NCBI GenBank assembly: GCA_963783105.1
Contig: CAWAMI010000007.1
Coordinates: 310,001-374,000, forward strand
Reading direction: 5' to 3'
DNA length: 64,000 nucleotides
From: JAVEDQ01 sp963783105
GTDB taxonomy: Bacteria > Actinomycetota > Actinomycetes > Frankiales > Frankiaceae
The notes beneath the pieces are model-generated. The model saw only the letters and a list, made by a program, of their open reading frames with translations, did not search any database and was not told the DNA's origin. The position numbers and the translations under genes were made by a program. Below are positions 48,710-56,928 of this stretch, piece after piece. Positions within the stretch are counted from its first letter, which is position 1. Every line of letters begins with the position of its first letter.

Positions 48710-49735
48710 ATGCCCGATAGCTTTCCGTCCGGCTCCCGGACCGTCACGAAGGTCGTCGTTCCCGGCGCCCGCGACATGGTCAGCCTGCTCGGCCATCGCG
48801 ACGAGCTGCTCCGCGTGATCGAGAAGGCGTTCTCCTCCGACATCCACGTCCGGGGCAACGAGATCACCATCACCGGCCCCGCCGAGGAGAACGATCTCGT
48901 CAGCCGGCTGTTCGAGGAGCTGCTCGCGCTGCTCGAGCGCGGCGACGTGCTCGACGCCGGCAAGGTCGAGCGGAGCCTCGCCATGCTGCGGACCGGCAGC
49001 GACGAGCGGCCCGCCGACGTGCTGACCCTCAACGTCCTGTCGACCCGCGGGCGCAACATCCGGCCGAAGACGCTGAACCAGAAGCGTTACGTCGACGCGA
49101 TCGACGCGCACACGATCGTGTTCGGCATCGGCCCCGCCGGCACCGGCAAGACCTACCTCGCCATGGCCAAGGCCGTGCAAGCGCTGCAGGCCAAGCGGGT
49201 CAACCGCATCATCCTCACCCGCCCCGCGGTCGAGGCCGGCGAGCGCCTCGGCTACCTGCCCGGGACGCTGTTCGAGAAGATCGACCCCTACCTCCGGCCG
49301 CTGTACGACGCGCTGCACGACATGCTCGACCCCGATTCGATCCCGCGTCTCATGCAGGCCGGGACCATCGAGGTCGCCCCGCTCGCCTACATGCGCGGCC
49401 GCACGCTGAACGACGCGTTCATCATCCTCGACGAGGCGCAGAACACCTCCGCCGAGCAGATGAAGATGTTCCTCACCCGGCTCGGCTTCGGCAGCAAGAT
49501 CGTCGTCACCGGTGACGTCACGCAGGTGGACCTGCCCTCGGGCACGACCAGCGGCCTTCGGGTCGTCCGGGACATCCTCGAGGGCGTCGAGGACGTCCAC
49601 TTCGCCCAGCTGTCCAGCAGCGACGTCGTCCGGCACCGCCTCGTCTCGGACATCGTCGACGCCTACGCCCGCTGGGATGCCGACCGGGTCACCCCGCAGC
49701 AGAAGCGGGCCGTCCCGCGCTCGCAGCGGTCCTGA
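48710..49735 (+). CDS. PhoH-like ATPase
   Basis: A 341-residue PhoH-family NTPase, usually transcribed with ybeY and linked to RNA processing. The P-loop is FGIGPAGTGKTYLA and the Walker B FIILDEAQN, with TGDVTQVDLP as a further motif. The first 110 residues (PGARDMVSLLGHRDELLRVIEKAF, IHVRGNEITITG) form a KH-like RNA-binding part. ATG 48710 starts the frame. It is the first gene of a tight run phoH-ybeY-cnnM-cdd-era-recO-uppS. Confidence 0.95.
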   Translation: MPDSFPSGSRTVTKVVVPGARDMVSLLGHRDELLRVIEKAFSSDIHVRGNEITITGPAEENDLVSRLFEELLALLERGDVLDAGKVERSLAMLRTGSDERPADVLTLNVLSTRGRNIRPKTLNQKRYVDAIDAHTIVFGIGPAGTGKTYLAMAKAVQALQAKRVNRIILTRPAVEAGERLGYLPGTLFEKIDPYLRPLYDALHDMLDPDSIPRLMQAGTIEVAPLAYMRGRTLNDAFIILDEAQNTSAEQMKMFLTRLGFGSKIVVTGDVTQVDLPSGTTSGLRVVRDILEGVEDVHFAQLSSSDVVRHRLVSDIVDAYARWDADRVTPQQKRAVPRSQRS

Positions 49736-49784
49736 CCCGGGCGGCCGGCACCCTTCCCACGCGCGAGGCGGAACAGGAGCATCC

Positions 49785-50282
49785 ATGTCGGTCTACGTGG
49801 CGAACGAGTCGGGCGTCGAGGTCGACGAGGTCGGCCTCGCGGCGCTGGCGCGACACGTGCTGTCCGCGATGGGCGTCTCGCCGCTGGCCGAGCTGTCGCT
49901 GATGCTCGTCACCGAGGACGCGATGGAGCGCCTGCACGTCCAGTACATGGGGGAACAGGGCGCGACCGACGTCCTCGCCTTCGCCCAGGACGATCTCACC
50001 ACCGGCGCGCCGGTCACCGGCTCCGACGAGGTGCCGGACGCCCTGCTCGGCGACGTCGTGATCTGCCCCGAGTTCGCCGCGCGGCAGGCGCAGGCCCAGC
50101 AGCACTCCGTCGCCGACGAGCTGCACGTGCTCTGCGCCCACGGGGTGCTGCACCTGCTCGGCTACGACCACGCGGAGCCCGAGGAGGAACGCGAGATGTT
50201 CGCCGTCCAGGGCCGCGTGCTCGAGTCGTGGCGGAGCAGTTCGGGGATCGGCGGTTCGGGCACGTCCGCGGGCGGCACGTGA
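49785..50282 (+). CDS. ybeY: Endoribonuclease YbeY
   Basis: A 165-residue zinc-dependent endoribonuclease needed for 16S rRNA 3'-end maturation and ribosome quality control. The metal-binding H3 motif is HGVLHLLGYDH, with the preceding ATDVLAFAQDD and LGDVVICPE also typical. ATG 49785 follows CAGGAGC. The C-terminal 20 residues are a Gly/Ser tail. Its TGA overlaps the GTG of the next gene by four bases. Confidence 0.96.
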   Translation: MSVYVANESGVEVDEVGLAALARHVLSAMGVSPLAELSLMLVTEDAMERLHVQYMGEQGATDVLAFAQDDLTTGAPVTGSDEVPDALLGDVVICPEFAARQAQAQQHSVADELHVLCAHGVLHLLGYDHAEPEEEREMFAVQGRVLESWRSSSGIGGSGTSAGGT

Positions 50283-51619
50283 GCGGCGATCTGCCGCTGC
50301 TGATCGGTGCGGCGCTCCTGGTTCTGGTGGCGGCGTCGCTGGCCGGGATCGACAGCGCCCTGACCCGCGTCTCGCGGGTCACCGTCGAGGAGTTCGTCCG
50401 CGACGGCCGGCCGAGGGCCGAGCTGCTGTCGACGATCATCGCCGACGCCCCGCGCTACCTGAACCTGCTCCTGCTGGTGCGCAAGGCGGCGGAACTCGGG
50501 GCGACGTGCCTGGTCGCGCTGGTGATGGTGCACGCGGTCGGCGCCGGGCTGGGCGCGGTCGGGCTCGCGACGCTGGTCATGACGCTCGTGTCCTACATCG
50601 TCATCGGCGTCGCCTTCCGGACGCTGGGCCGCCAGCACGCCAACGAGGTCGCCCTGCGGACCGCCGCCGTCCCGGCCGGGCTGGCGCGGGTGTTCGGGCC
50701 GGTGCCCCGGCTGCTGATCCTGCTCGGAAACGCCATCACACCCGGACGCGGGTATCGGGACGGGCCGTTCGCCACGGAGGCGGAGCTGCGGGACCTGGTC
50801 GACCTCGCCGAGGAACGCGGGCTGGTCGAACCCGACGAGCGCGACATGATCGCCTCCGTGTTCGAGCTCGGCGACACGCTCGCCCGCGAGGTGATGGTGC
50901 CGCGCACCGACATGGTCTGGATCGAGAGCGGCAAGTTGATCGAGCAGGCGCTCGCCCTGGCGCTGCGGAGCGGGTTCAGCCGCATCCCGGTGGTCGGCGA
51001 CGGCATCGACGACGTCGTCGGCGTCGCGTTCCTCAAGGACCTGGTCCGCCGCGACCGGGCCGGAGGTGTTCGAGGAGCAGGTGCCGACCGGGAGGTCGCG
51101 AGCGCGATGCGGCAGCCGTTCTTCGTGCCGGAGTCGAAGCCCGCCGACGACCTGCTGCGCGAGATGCAGGCCCGCCGCGAGCACCTGGCGATCGTCATCG
51201 ACGAGTACGGCGGGACGGCCGGTCTGGTGACGATCGAGGACGTGCTGGAGGAGATCGTCGGTGAGATCACCGACGAGTACGACACCGAGCGGCCTCCGGT
51301 CGAACGGCTCGAGGGCGACGAGCAGCAGCCGGAGGTCGTTCGCGTGACGGCCCGGCTGCCGGTCGAGGACCTCGCCGAGATCTTCGACGTCGACCTGCCC
51401 GGGAACGACGACGTCGAGACCGTCGGCGGGCTGCTGGCCAGCGCGCTCGGCCGGGTGCCGATCCCCGGCGCGACCGTCGAGGTGTCCGGGCTGCGGCTGG
51501 TCGCCGAGAGCGCGGCGGGCCGTCGCAACCGCATCGGCACCGTCGTCGCCACCCGGCTGCCCACCCAGAGCGATCCGGCCGATCCGGCCGAGACGACCGA
51601 GCAGAACGAGAGGATCTGA
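50279..51619 (+). CDS. Hemolysin C/CorC-type CBS domain membrane protein (CNNM family)
   Basis: A 446-residue CNNM/HlyC protein: an N-terminal DUF21 membrane domain of about four helices (PLLIGAALLVLVAASLAGIDS, then LVALVMVHAVGAGLG and LATLVMTLVSYIVIG), two CBS domains (EVMVPRTDMVWIE, GFSRIPVVG, HLAIVIDEYGGTAGLVTIEDVLEEIVGEI) and a C-terminal CorC_HlyC transporter-associated domain. The family is linked to Mg2+ or other divalent-ion export. GTG 50279 is chosen because it overlaps the ybeY stop and immediately precedes the first helix; an open extension to 50228 would be inside ybeY. Confidence 0.93.
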   Translation: MSGDLPLLIGAALLVLVAASLAGIDSALTRVSRVTVEEFVRDGRPRAELLSTIIADAPRYLNLLLLVRKAAELGATCLVALVMVHAVGAGLGAVGLATLVMTLVSYIVIGVAFRTLGRQHANEVALRTAAVPAGLARVFGPVPRLLILLGNAITPGRGYRDGPFATEAELRDLVDLAEERGLVEPDERDMIASVFELGDTLAREVMVPRTDMVWIESGKLIEQALALALRSGFSRIPVVGDGIDDVVGVAFLKDLVRRDRAGGVRGAGADREVASAMRQPFFVPESKPADDLLREMQARREHLAIVIDEYGGTAGLVTIEDVLEEIVGEITDEYDTERPPVERLEGDEQQPEVVRVTARLPVEDLAEIFDVDLPGNDDVETVGGLLASALGRVPIPGATVEVSGLRLVAESAAGRRNRIGTVVATRLPTQSDPADPAETTEQNERI

Positions 51620-51620
51620 C

Positions 51621-52001
51621 GTGAGCGAACCGGCAGCCCCGGACGCCGCCGCACTGGACTCCGCCGCCCTGAATTCGGAGGACCAGAAGCTGGTCACGCT
51701 CGCGCGCTCGGGCCGCGTGCGGGCCGTCGTCGCCGAGTTGCCGAAGGAGGGAGCGGCCGTGCGCGACGACACCGGGCGGACCTACCTGGCCGCCACCGTC
51801 GAGACGGGGCCGCTGGCGCTGCCGGCGCTGCACCTCGCCGTCGCGTCGGCCCTGGCCAGCGGCGCGCGGGCGTTCGAGGCGGCGGCCGTCGTCACCGAGG
51901 GGGAGTCGCCGGCGGGCGTCGACGTGCTCGACGCGGTCGGCGTGCCGAAGCTCATCGTCGCCCGCCCCGACGGGACCCTTGTGCGCATCGTCCGCTCGTG
52001 A
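51621..52001 (+). CDS. Cytidine-deaminase-like protein without catalytic residues
   Basis: A 126-residue protein with the fold pattern of cytidine deaminases (KLVTLARSGRVRAVVAELPKEGAAVRDDTGRTYLAATVE and FEAAAVVTEGE), but without the zinc-binding HAE/CAE and PCxxC motifs. Actinobacteria commonly carry such a gene between the CNNM protein and era; it is usually labelled cytidine deaminase, though here catalysis seems impossible. GTG 51621 overlaps the preceding TGA, and its own stop overlaps the era start, so it is translationally coupled on both sides. Confidence 0.82.
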   Translation: MSEPAAPDAAALDSAALNSEDQKLVTLARSGRVRAVVAELPKEGAAVRDDTGRTYLAATVETGPLALPALHLAVASALASGARAFEAAAVVTEGESPAGVDVLDAVGVPKLIVARPDGTLVRIVRS

Positions 52002-52912
52002 GCGCCCCGGAACCGGGCACCCACCGTTCGGGCTTCGCCTGCTTCGTCGGCCGGCCCAACGCCGGCAAGTCGACCCTGACCAACGCGCTGGTCGGCGCCA
52101 AGGTCGCGATCACCAGCGACCGCCCGCAGACCACCCGGCACGCGATCCGCGGCATCGTCGCCCGCCCCGACGCGCAGCTGATCCTCGTCGACACCCCGGG
52201 TCTGCACCGGCCGCGGACCCTGCTCGGCGAGCGGCTGAACGACGTCGTCCGCACGACGCTCGCCGAGGTCGACGTCGTCGGGTTCTGCGTGCCGGCGAAC
52301 GAGGCCGTCGGGCCCGGCGACCGGTTCCTCGCGGAGGAGTTGCGCTCGCTGCCGAGGAGCCGGCCGAAGGTCGCCATCGTCACCAAGGCCGACCTCGCCG
52401 AGCCGGACCGCGTCGGCGCGCAGCTGCTCGCCGTCGCCGAGCTGGGCGACTGGGCCGACGTCGTGCCGGTCTCGGCGCAGTCCGGCTTCCAGCTCGACCT
52501 GTTGGCCGGCCTGCTCGCGGCGCGGCTGCCCGAGGGGCCGCCGCTGTACCCGGACGGCGAGCTGACCGACGAGCCCGAGGCGGTGCTCGTCGCCGAGCTG
52601 ATCCGCGAGGCCGCCCTCGAGGGGGTCCGCGAGGAGCTGCCGCACTCGATCGCCGTCGTCGTCGAGGAGATGGCGCCGCGGCCGGACCGCAGCGACGGGC
52701 TGGTCGACGTCTACGCGCACCTGTTCCTGGAGCGGGAGAGCCAGAAGGGCATCGTTCTCGGGCACAAGGGAGCCCGGCTGAAGGCGGTCGGGTCGAAGGC
52801 GCGCCGTTCCATCGAGGCGCTGCTCGGCAGCCCGGTCTACCTCGACCTCCACATCAAGATCGCCAAGGAGTGGCAGCGCGACCCGCGGCAGTTGCGCCGG
52901 CTCGGTTTCTGA
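51998..52912 (+). CDS. era: GTPase Era
   Basis: A 304-residue GTPase that binds the 3' end of 16S rRNA in 30S assembly. G1 is GRPNAGKST (about 18-26), G2 TTRHAIRG, G3 DTPGLH, G4 TKAD and G5 VSAQSG. The C-terminal KH domain holds GIVLGHKGARLKAVGSKARR and ends VYLDLHIKIAKEWQRD. GTG 51998 overlaps the previous stop. Era, YbeY and PhoH encoded together fits a shared role in ribosome maturation. Confidence 0.97.
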   Translation: MSAPEPGTHRSGFACFVGRPNAGKSTLTNALVGAKVAITSDRPQTTRHAIRGIVARPDAQLILVDTPGLHRPRTLLGERLNDVVRTTLAEVDVVGFCVPANEAVGPGDRFLAEELRSLPRSRPKVAIVTKADLAEPDRVGAQLLAVAELGDWADVVPVSAQSGFQLDLLAGLLAARLPEGPPLYPDGELTDEPEAVLVAELIREAALEGVREELPHSIAVVVEEMAPRPDRSDGLVDVYAHLFLERESQKGIVLGHKGARLKAVGSKARRSIEALLGSPVYLDLHIKIAKEWQRDPRQLRRLGF

Positions 52913-52976
52913 GCCGGGCGGCCGGGAGCCGACATGTCGGCGGCGCGTGCGGCTCCGGTCGGGAGACAATGGGGGC

Positions 52977-53756
52977 ATGGCCGTCTACCGGGATGACGCG
53001 GTGGTGCTGCGCACCCACCGCCTCGGCGAGGCCGATCGCATCATCACCCTGCTCACCCGCCGGACCGGCCGGGTGCGGGCCGTGGCCAAGGGCGTCCGAC
53101 GGACCAAGTCGAAGTTCGGCGCCCGGCTCGAGCCCGGGACCCACGTCGACCTGCAGCTCTACGAGGGCCGGTCGCTCGACGTGGTCACCCAGGCCGAGAC
53201 CGTCGCACCCTACGGGGCTCAGCTGGCCGGCGACTACGCCCGGCACACCACCGCAGCCGCCCTGCTCGAGGCGGCCGAGCGGCTGACGGCGGAGGAGCGG
53301 GAGCCGTCGTTGCGGCTGTTCCTGCTGACGGTCGGGGCGCTGCGGACCCTCGCCGACGGCAGCCACGACCCGCCGCTCGTGCTCGACGCGTTCCTGCTGC
53401 GCGCCCTGGAGAACGCCGGGTACGGCATGGCGCTCGACGCCTGCGCCCGCTGCGGGTCGCGGGGCGACCACACGGCGATGCAGCCCGCCGTGGGCGGGCT
53501 GGTGTGCAGCGGCTGCCGGACGCCGGGGAGCGTGCTGCTCGCGCCGTCCGCCGTCGAGCTGCTGCTCGCGCTGCGCAACGGGGAGTGGGCGGTCGCCGAC
53601 GACAGCGACAACCGGACCCGGCGGGACGTCAGCGGGGTCGTGGCCGCGCACCTGCAGTGGCACCTCGAGCGGGGGCTGCGCTCGCTGCCGCTGGTGGAGC
53701 GGAGCGCCCCCGTCGCGGTCGTCGCCACCCCGGAGCACGCCGAGGAACCCGCCTGA
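52977..53756 (+). CDS. recO: DNA repair protein RecO
   Basis: A 259-residue RecO, which loads RecA on SSB-coated single-stranded DNA. The N-terminal OB fold is YRDDAVVLRTHRLGEADRII followed by GVRRTKSKFGARLEPGTHVD; the helical part carries a CxxC-Cx2C zinc site (CARCGSRG and CSGCR). ATG 52977 starts 64 bases after era. Its TGA overlaps the uppS ATG (TGATG). Confidence 0.95.
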   Translation: MAVYRDDAVVLRTHRLGEADRIITLLTRRTGRVRAVAKGVRRTKSKFGARLEPGTHVDLQLYEGRSLDVVTQAETVAPYGAQLAGDYARHTTAAALLEAAERLTAEEREPSLRLFLLTVGALRTLADGSHDPPLVLDAFLLRALENAGYGMALDACARCGSRGDHTAMQPAVGGLVCSGCRTPGSVLLAPSAVELLLALRNGEWAVADDSDNRTRRDVSGVVAAHLQWHLERGLRSLPLVERSAPVAVVATPEHAEEPA

Positions 53757-54577
53757 TGCGCCCGCCCTACCGCGACCCGCGTCCGCATCCGTCCGGCGCG
53801 ACGGTGCCGTCGATCCCGGCGGAGTTGGTGCCCAAGCACGTCGCGCTGGTCATGGACGGCAACGGCCGCTGGGCCAAGGAACGCGGGCTGCCGCGCACCG
53901 AGGGGCACGAGGCCGGCGAGGACGCGCTGTTCGACTGCGTCGAGGGCGCGATCGAGCTCGGCGTGCAGTGGCTGTCGGCCTACGCGTTCTCGACGGAGAA
54001 CTGGAAGCGCTCGCCGGACGAGGTCGCCTTCCTCATGCGCTTCACCGAGGGCGTGTTCCGCCGGCGGGCCGACGACATGGACGCGCTCGGCGTCCGGGTG
54101 CGCTGGGCGGGCCGGCGGCCGCGGCTGTGGCGCAGCGTGATCCGGCGGCTCGAGGAGGTCGAGCGGCAGACGGCCGACAACGACCGCCTCACGCTGGTCA
54201 TGTGCGTGAACTACGGCGGACGGGCGGAGATCGTCGACGCGGTCTCGGCGCTGGCGCGGGAGGTGGCGGCCGGGCGCATCGACCCGGACAAGATCAGCGA
54301 GAAGATGCTCGCGGGCTACCTCGACGAGCCGGACATGCCCGACGTCGACCTGTTCCTGCGCACCAGCGGCGAGCAGCGCATCTCCAACTTCCTGCTGTGG
54401 CAGTCCGCGTACGCGGAGCTCGCCTTCACCGAGACGCTGTGGCCGGACTTCGACCGGCTCTCGCTGTGGCAGGCCTGCGAGGACTTCGCCCGCCGCGACC
54501 GGCGCTTCGGCAACGCGGCGCCGAACTCCGGCCTCGCCGCGCGTCTCGGTGGGATGCTGCCGGGCCGCCGCGCCTGA
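53756..54577 (+). CDS. uppS: Polyprenyl (isoprenyl) diphosphate synthase, UppS type
   Basis: A 273-residue cis-prenyltransferase that makes the lipid carrier for cell-wall synthesis. Signature blocks are HVALVMDGNGRWAKERGLPRT (catalytic Asp), LSAYAFSTENWKRSPDEV, MCVNYGGRAEIVDA and the C-terminal DVDLFLRTSGEQRISNFLLWQSAYAE. Chain length (undecaprenyl or decaprenyl) cannot be told. ATG 53756 overlaps the recO stop. It ends the run of coupled genes begun by phoH; the next gene faces it. Confidence 0.96.
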   Translation: MRPPYRDPRPHPSGATVPSIPAELVPKHVALVMDGNGRWAKERGLPRTEGHEAGEDALFDCVEGAIELGVQWLSAYAFSTENWKRSPDEVAFLMRFTEGVFRRRADDMDALGVRVRWAGRRPRLWRSVIRRLEEVERQTADNDRLTLVMCVNYGGRAEIVDAVSALAREVAAGRIDPDKISEKMLAGYLDEPDMPDVDLFLRTSGEQRISNFLLWQSAYAELAFTETLWPDFDRLSLWQACEDFARRDRRFGNAAPNSGLAARLGGMLPGRRA

Positions 54578-54599
54578 CCGGTCCGCGTCAGGCCCGAGG

Positions 54600-55130
54600 T
54601 CAGCCTCGCTGCAGGCGCAGGATCATGATCGCGAGGACCAGGGCCGGCACGAGCAGCCGCATCACCTTCTGACCGCCCGTCGCGCGGGGCCAGGACAGGA
54701 ACGCCAGCCACCCCAACAGCAGCAGGGCGAGCACCAGCAGCACCACGGCGATCGGCACCGGGAGAAAGGCCCCGCCGACGAGCAGCAGCAGCGGCAGCGC
54801 GCCGAACACGACCCGCGGCAGGCGGTGGAACAGCACCAGCAGGGGAGCGCTGGCCTGCTCGACCTTCCGCCGGAACGGGGAGGCGTGGGGCGTGAAGAAG
54901 GTGCTGCCCTGCGGCAGCGGCCTCCCGCTCTGCGGTCCGCGGCCGCCCGGGCGGCCGGGCGGTCGGTCCGCGCCCGCGCGCTTCGCGGGGTTGCCGCTGC
55001 GGCCCGCCTGGCGTCGGGCGCCCTGCTGTGGACGGGAGTTCCGCCTGGAGGAGTTGCCGCGTGACGGATTGCCCTGTGACCGATTGCGCTGTGACACTGT
55101 CGCCCTCGTGCTCGTCGTGACCCGCTTCAT
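54600..55130 (-). CDS. Membrane protein, probably the DUF6703 family
   Basis: A 176-residue protein with a long basic, Ser/Asn/Gln/Arg-rich N-terminus (RATVSQRNRSQGNPSRGN and so on to about residue 75) and three hydrophobic segments (VVFGALPLLLLVGGAFL, VLLVLALLLLGWLAFL, LLVPALVLAIMIL). A gene like this beside uppS is common in actinobacteria; the family number is from memory. ATG 55130 is taken, with a longer start at 55154 possible. In either case the first codons overlap, head to head, the 5' end of the monooxygenase-like gene at 55108. Function unknown. Confidence 0.75.
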   Translation of the reverse strand: MKRVTTSTRATVSQRNRSQGNPSRGNSSRRNSRPQQGARRQAGRSGNPAKRAGADRPPGRPGGRGPQSGRPLPQGSTFFTPHASPFRRKVEQASAPLLVLFHRLPRVVFGALPLLLLVGGAFLPVPIAVVLLVLALLLLGWLAFLSWPRATGGQKVMRLLVPALVLAIMILRLQRG

Positions 55131-55401
55131 CGTGCCCGAGTCCGAGGCGACCACGTTCGCCGCCCGTGCCGAACGTGCCGTCGCCGCCCTGTCCGCCCGC
55201 CCCGGCTTCCGTAGCGCTCGGGTCGGTCAGGCGCCGGACGACCAGCAGCGGTGGGTGCTGGTGAGCGAGTGGGAGGGGGTCGGGGCGTGGCGACGCGCCC
55301 TGTCCGCCTTCGAGGTGCGGGTCGAGGCGGTGCCGCTGCTCGCGCTGGCCGAGGACGAGCCGGGCGCCTACGAGCTCCGCCACACGCTCGACCGGGCTTG
55401 A
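55108..55401 (+). CDS. Antibiotic biosynthesis monooxygenase (ABM)-like protein
   Basis: A 97-residue protein of the dimeric ferredoxin-like ABM type: VLVVTRFIVPESEATTFAAR, AALSARPGFRSARVGQAPDD, QRWVLVSEWEGVGAWRRAL and FEVRVEAVPLLA follow the strand-helix order of the family. Substrate unknown; many members are haem- or quinone-related or have no known activity. GTG 55108 or 55117 are equally possible starts; both overlap the coding region of the divergent membrane-protein gene. The glyS start is 61 bases downstream. Confidence 0.8.
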   Translation: MLVVTRFIVPESEATTFAARAERAVAALSARPGFRSARVGQAPDDQQRWVLVSEWEGVGAWRRALSAFEVRVEAVPLLALAEDEPGAYELRHTLDRA

Positions 55402-55462
55402 TCACAGTCCACACCGGTAGCGTGACCGACAACCGCCGACCGCCAGCCGGATGGAGTGACGC

Positions 55463-56824
55463 ATGGCCAGCGCCGACCGCATGGAATCGATCGTCAGCCT
55501 GAGCAAGCGGCGAGGCCTGGTCTTCCCGTCGAGCGAGATCTACGGCGGGCTGCGCGCGTCCTGGGACTACGGACCGCTCGGCGTCGAGCTGAAGAACAAC
55601 GTCAAGCGTCAGTGGTGGAAGGCCATGGTGCAGGGCCGCGACGACATCGTCGGCCTCGACAGCTCGGTGATCCTCGCCCGCGAGGTGTGGGAGACCTCCG
55701 GCCACGTCGACGCGTTCGTCGACCCGCTGGTCGAGTGCCAGTCGTGCCACCGGCGGTTCCGGGCCGACCACCTCGAGGAGCAGAAGGGCAAGGCGCTCGC
55801 CGAGATCGCCTGCCCGAACTGCGGCACCAAGGGCGCCTGGACCGAGCCGCGCATGTTCAACGGTCTGCTCAAGACCTACCTCGGCCCGGTGGAGGACGAG
55901 AGCGGGCTCGCCTACCTGCGCCCGGAGACGGCCCAGGGCATCTTCATCAACTTCGCGAACGTGATGTCCTCGGCGCGGAAGAAGCCGCCGTTCGGGATCG
56001 GCCAGATCGGCAAGTCGTTCCGCAACGAGATCACGCCCGGGAACTTCATCTTCCGGACCCGCGAGTTCGAGCAGATGGAGATGGAGTTCTTCGTCCAGCC
56101 CGGCAGCGACGAACAATGGCACCAGTACTGGATCGACACGCGCCACCAGTGGTACCTCGACCTCGGCATCGCCGCGGACAACCTGCGGCTCTACGAGCAC
56201 CCGAAGGACAAGCTGTCGCACTACTCCAAGCGCACCGTCGACGTGGAGTACAAGTTCAACTTCCAGGGCCTGGAATGGGGCGAGCTGGAGGGCGTCGCCA
56301 ACCGCACGGACTATGACCTCACCGTGCACGCGCAGAAGTCCGGCGCCGACCTCTCCTACTACGATCAGGCCTCCGGCGAGCGGTGGACGCCGTACGTGAT
56401 CGAGCCGGCGGCCGGCGTCGACCGGTGCACGCTGACCTTCCTGCTCGACGCCTACGCCGAGGACGAGGCGCCGAACACCAAGGGCGGGGTGGACCGCCGG
56501 ACCGTGCTCCGGCTCGACCCACGGCTCGCGCCGGTGAAGGCCGCGGTGCTGCCGCTCTCGCGGAACAGCGACCTCTCGCCGATGGCTCGCGACCTCGCCG
56601 CCACCCTTCGCCAGGAGTGGAACGTCGACTTCGACGACGCCGGGGCCATCGGTCGCCGCTACCGGCGGCAGGACGAGATCGGCACCCCGTTCTGCATCAC
56701 CGTCGACTTCGATTCGCTGCAGGACCAGGCGGTGACCATCCGCTCGCGCGACACCATGACCCAGGAGCGGGTCGGCCTCGACGCCGTCCGGGGCTACCTC
56801 TCGGAGCGCCTCGGCGCCTGCTGA
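55463..56824 (+). CDS. glyS: Glycine-tRNA ligase (alpha2 type)
   Basis: A 453-residue class-II synthetase. Motif 1 is around GGLRASWDYGPLGVELKNN; motif 2 is FRNEITPGNFIFRTREFEQMEMEFF; motif 3 is near TLTFLLDAYAED and the C-terminal anticodon-binding domain has GTPFCITVDFDSLQDQ. A zinc-type Cys set (CQSCHRRF, CPNCGTKG) is inserted. This is the eukaryote/archaea-like alpha2 enzyme usual in actinobacteria, not the alpha2beta2 form. ATG 55463 is set by MASADRMESIVSLSKRRGLVFPSSEIYGG. Confidence 0.97.
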   Translation: MASADRMESIVSLSKRRGLVFPSSEIYGGLRASWDYGPLGVELKNNVKRQWWKAMVQGRDDIVGLDSSVILAREVWETSGHVDAFVDPLVECQSCHRRFRADHLEEQKGKALAEIACPNCGTKGAWTEPRMFNGLLKTYLGPVEDESGLAYLRPETAQGIFINFANVMSSARKKPPFGIGQIGKSFRNEITPGNFIFRTREFEQMEMEFFVQPGSDEQWHQYWIDTRHQWYLDLGIAADNLRLYEHPKDKLSHYSKRTVDVEYKFNFQGLEWGELEGVANRTDYDLTVHAQKSGADLSYYDQASGERWTPYVIEPAAGVDRCTLTFLLDAYAEDEAPNTKGGVDRRTVLRLDPRLAPVKAAVLPLSRNSDLSPMARDLAATLRQEWNVDFDDAGAIGRRYRRQDEIGTPFCITVDFDSLQDQAVTIRSRDTMTQERVGLDAVRGYLSERLGAC

Positions 56825-56838
56825 GCGAGATCCCTGAA

Positions 56839-56928
56839 GAGCTGAACACAACGCCATGCTCGAGTTGTGCGCGAACCCGGACAAACCGGATAGTTGATCA
56901 TGTCGTCGGCGGGAGTTGTGTTCAGCTC
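56839..56928. repeat. 14-bp perfect inverted repeat around a 62-base loop
   Basis: GAGCTGAACACAAC at 56839-56852 is exactly complementary to GTTGTGTTCAGCTC at 56915-56928. The left arm is 15 bases after the glyS stop; the right arm contains the stop codon (TCA, 56922-56924) of the DUF559-type gene on the other strand. A third GTTGTG occurs inside at about 56874. Possible roles are a bidirectional terminator or a small palindromic element that has landed between the genes. Confidence 0.85.

Noticed and set aside
54549..55064. Plus-strand open frame opposite the uppS-adjacent membrane protein
   Set aside because: Gln/Arg-rich product with no domain; the minus strand has clear membrane helices and the expected gene context.
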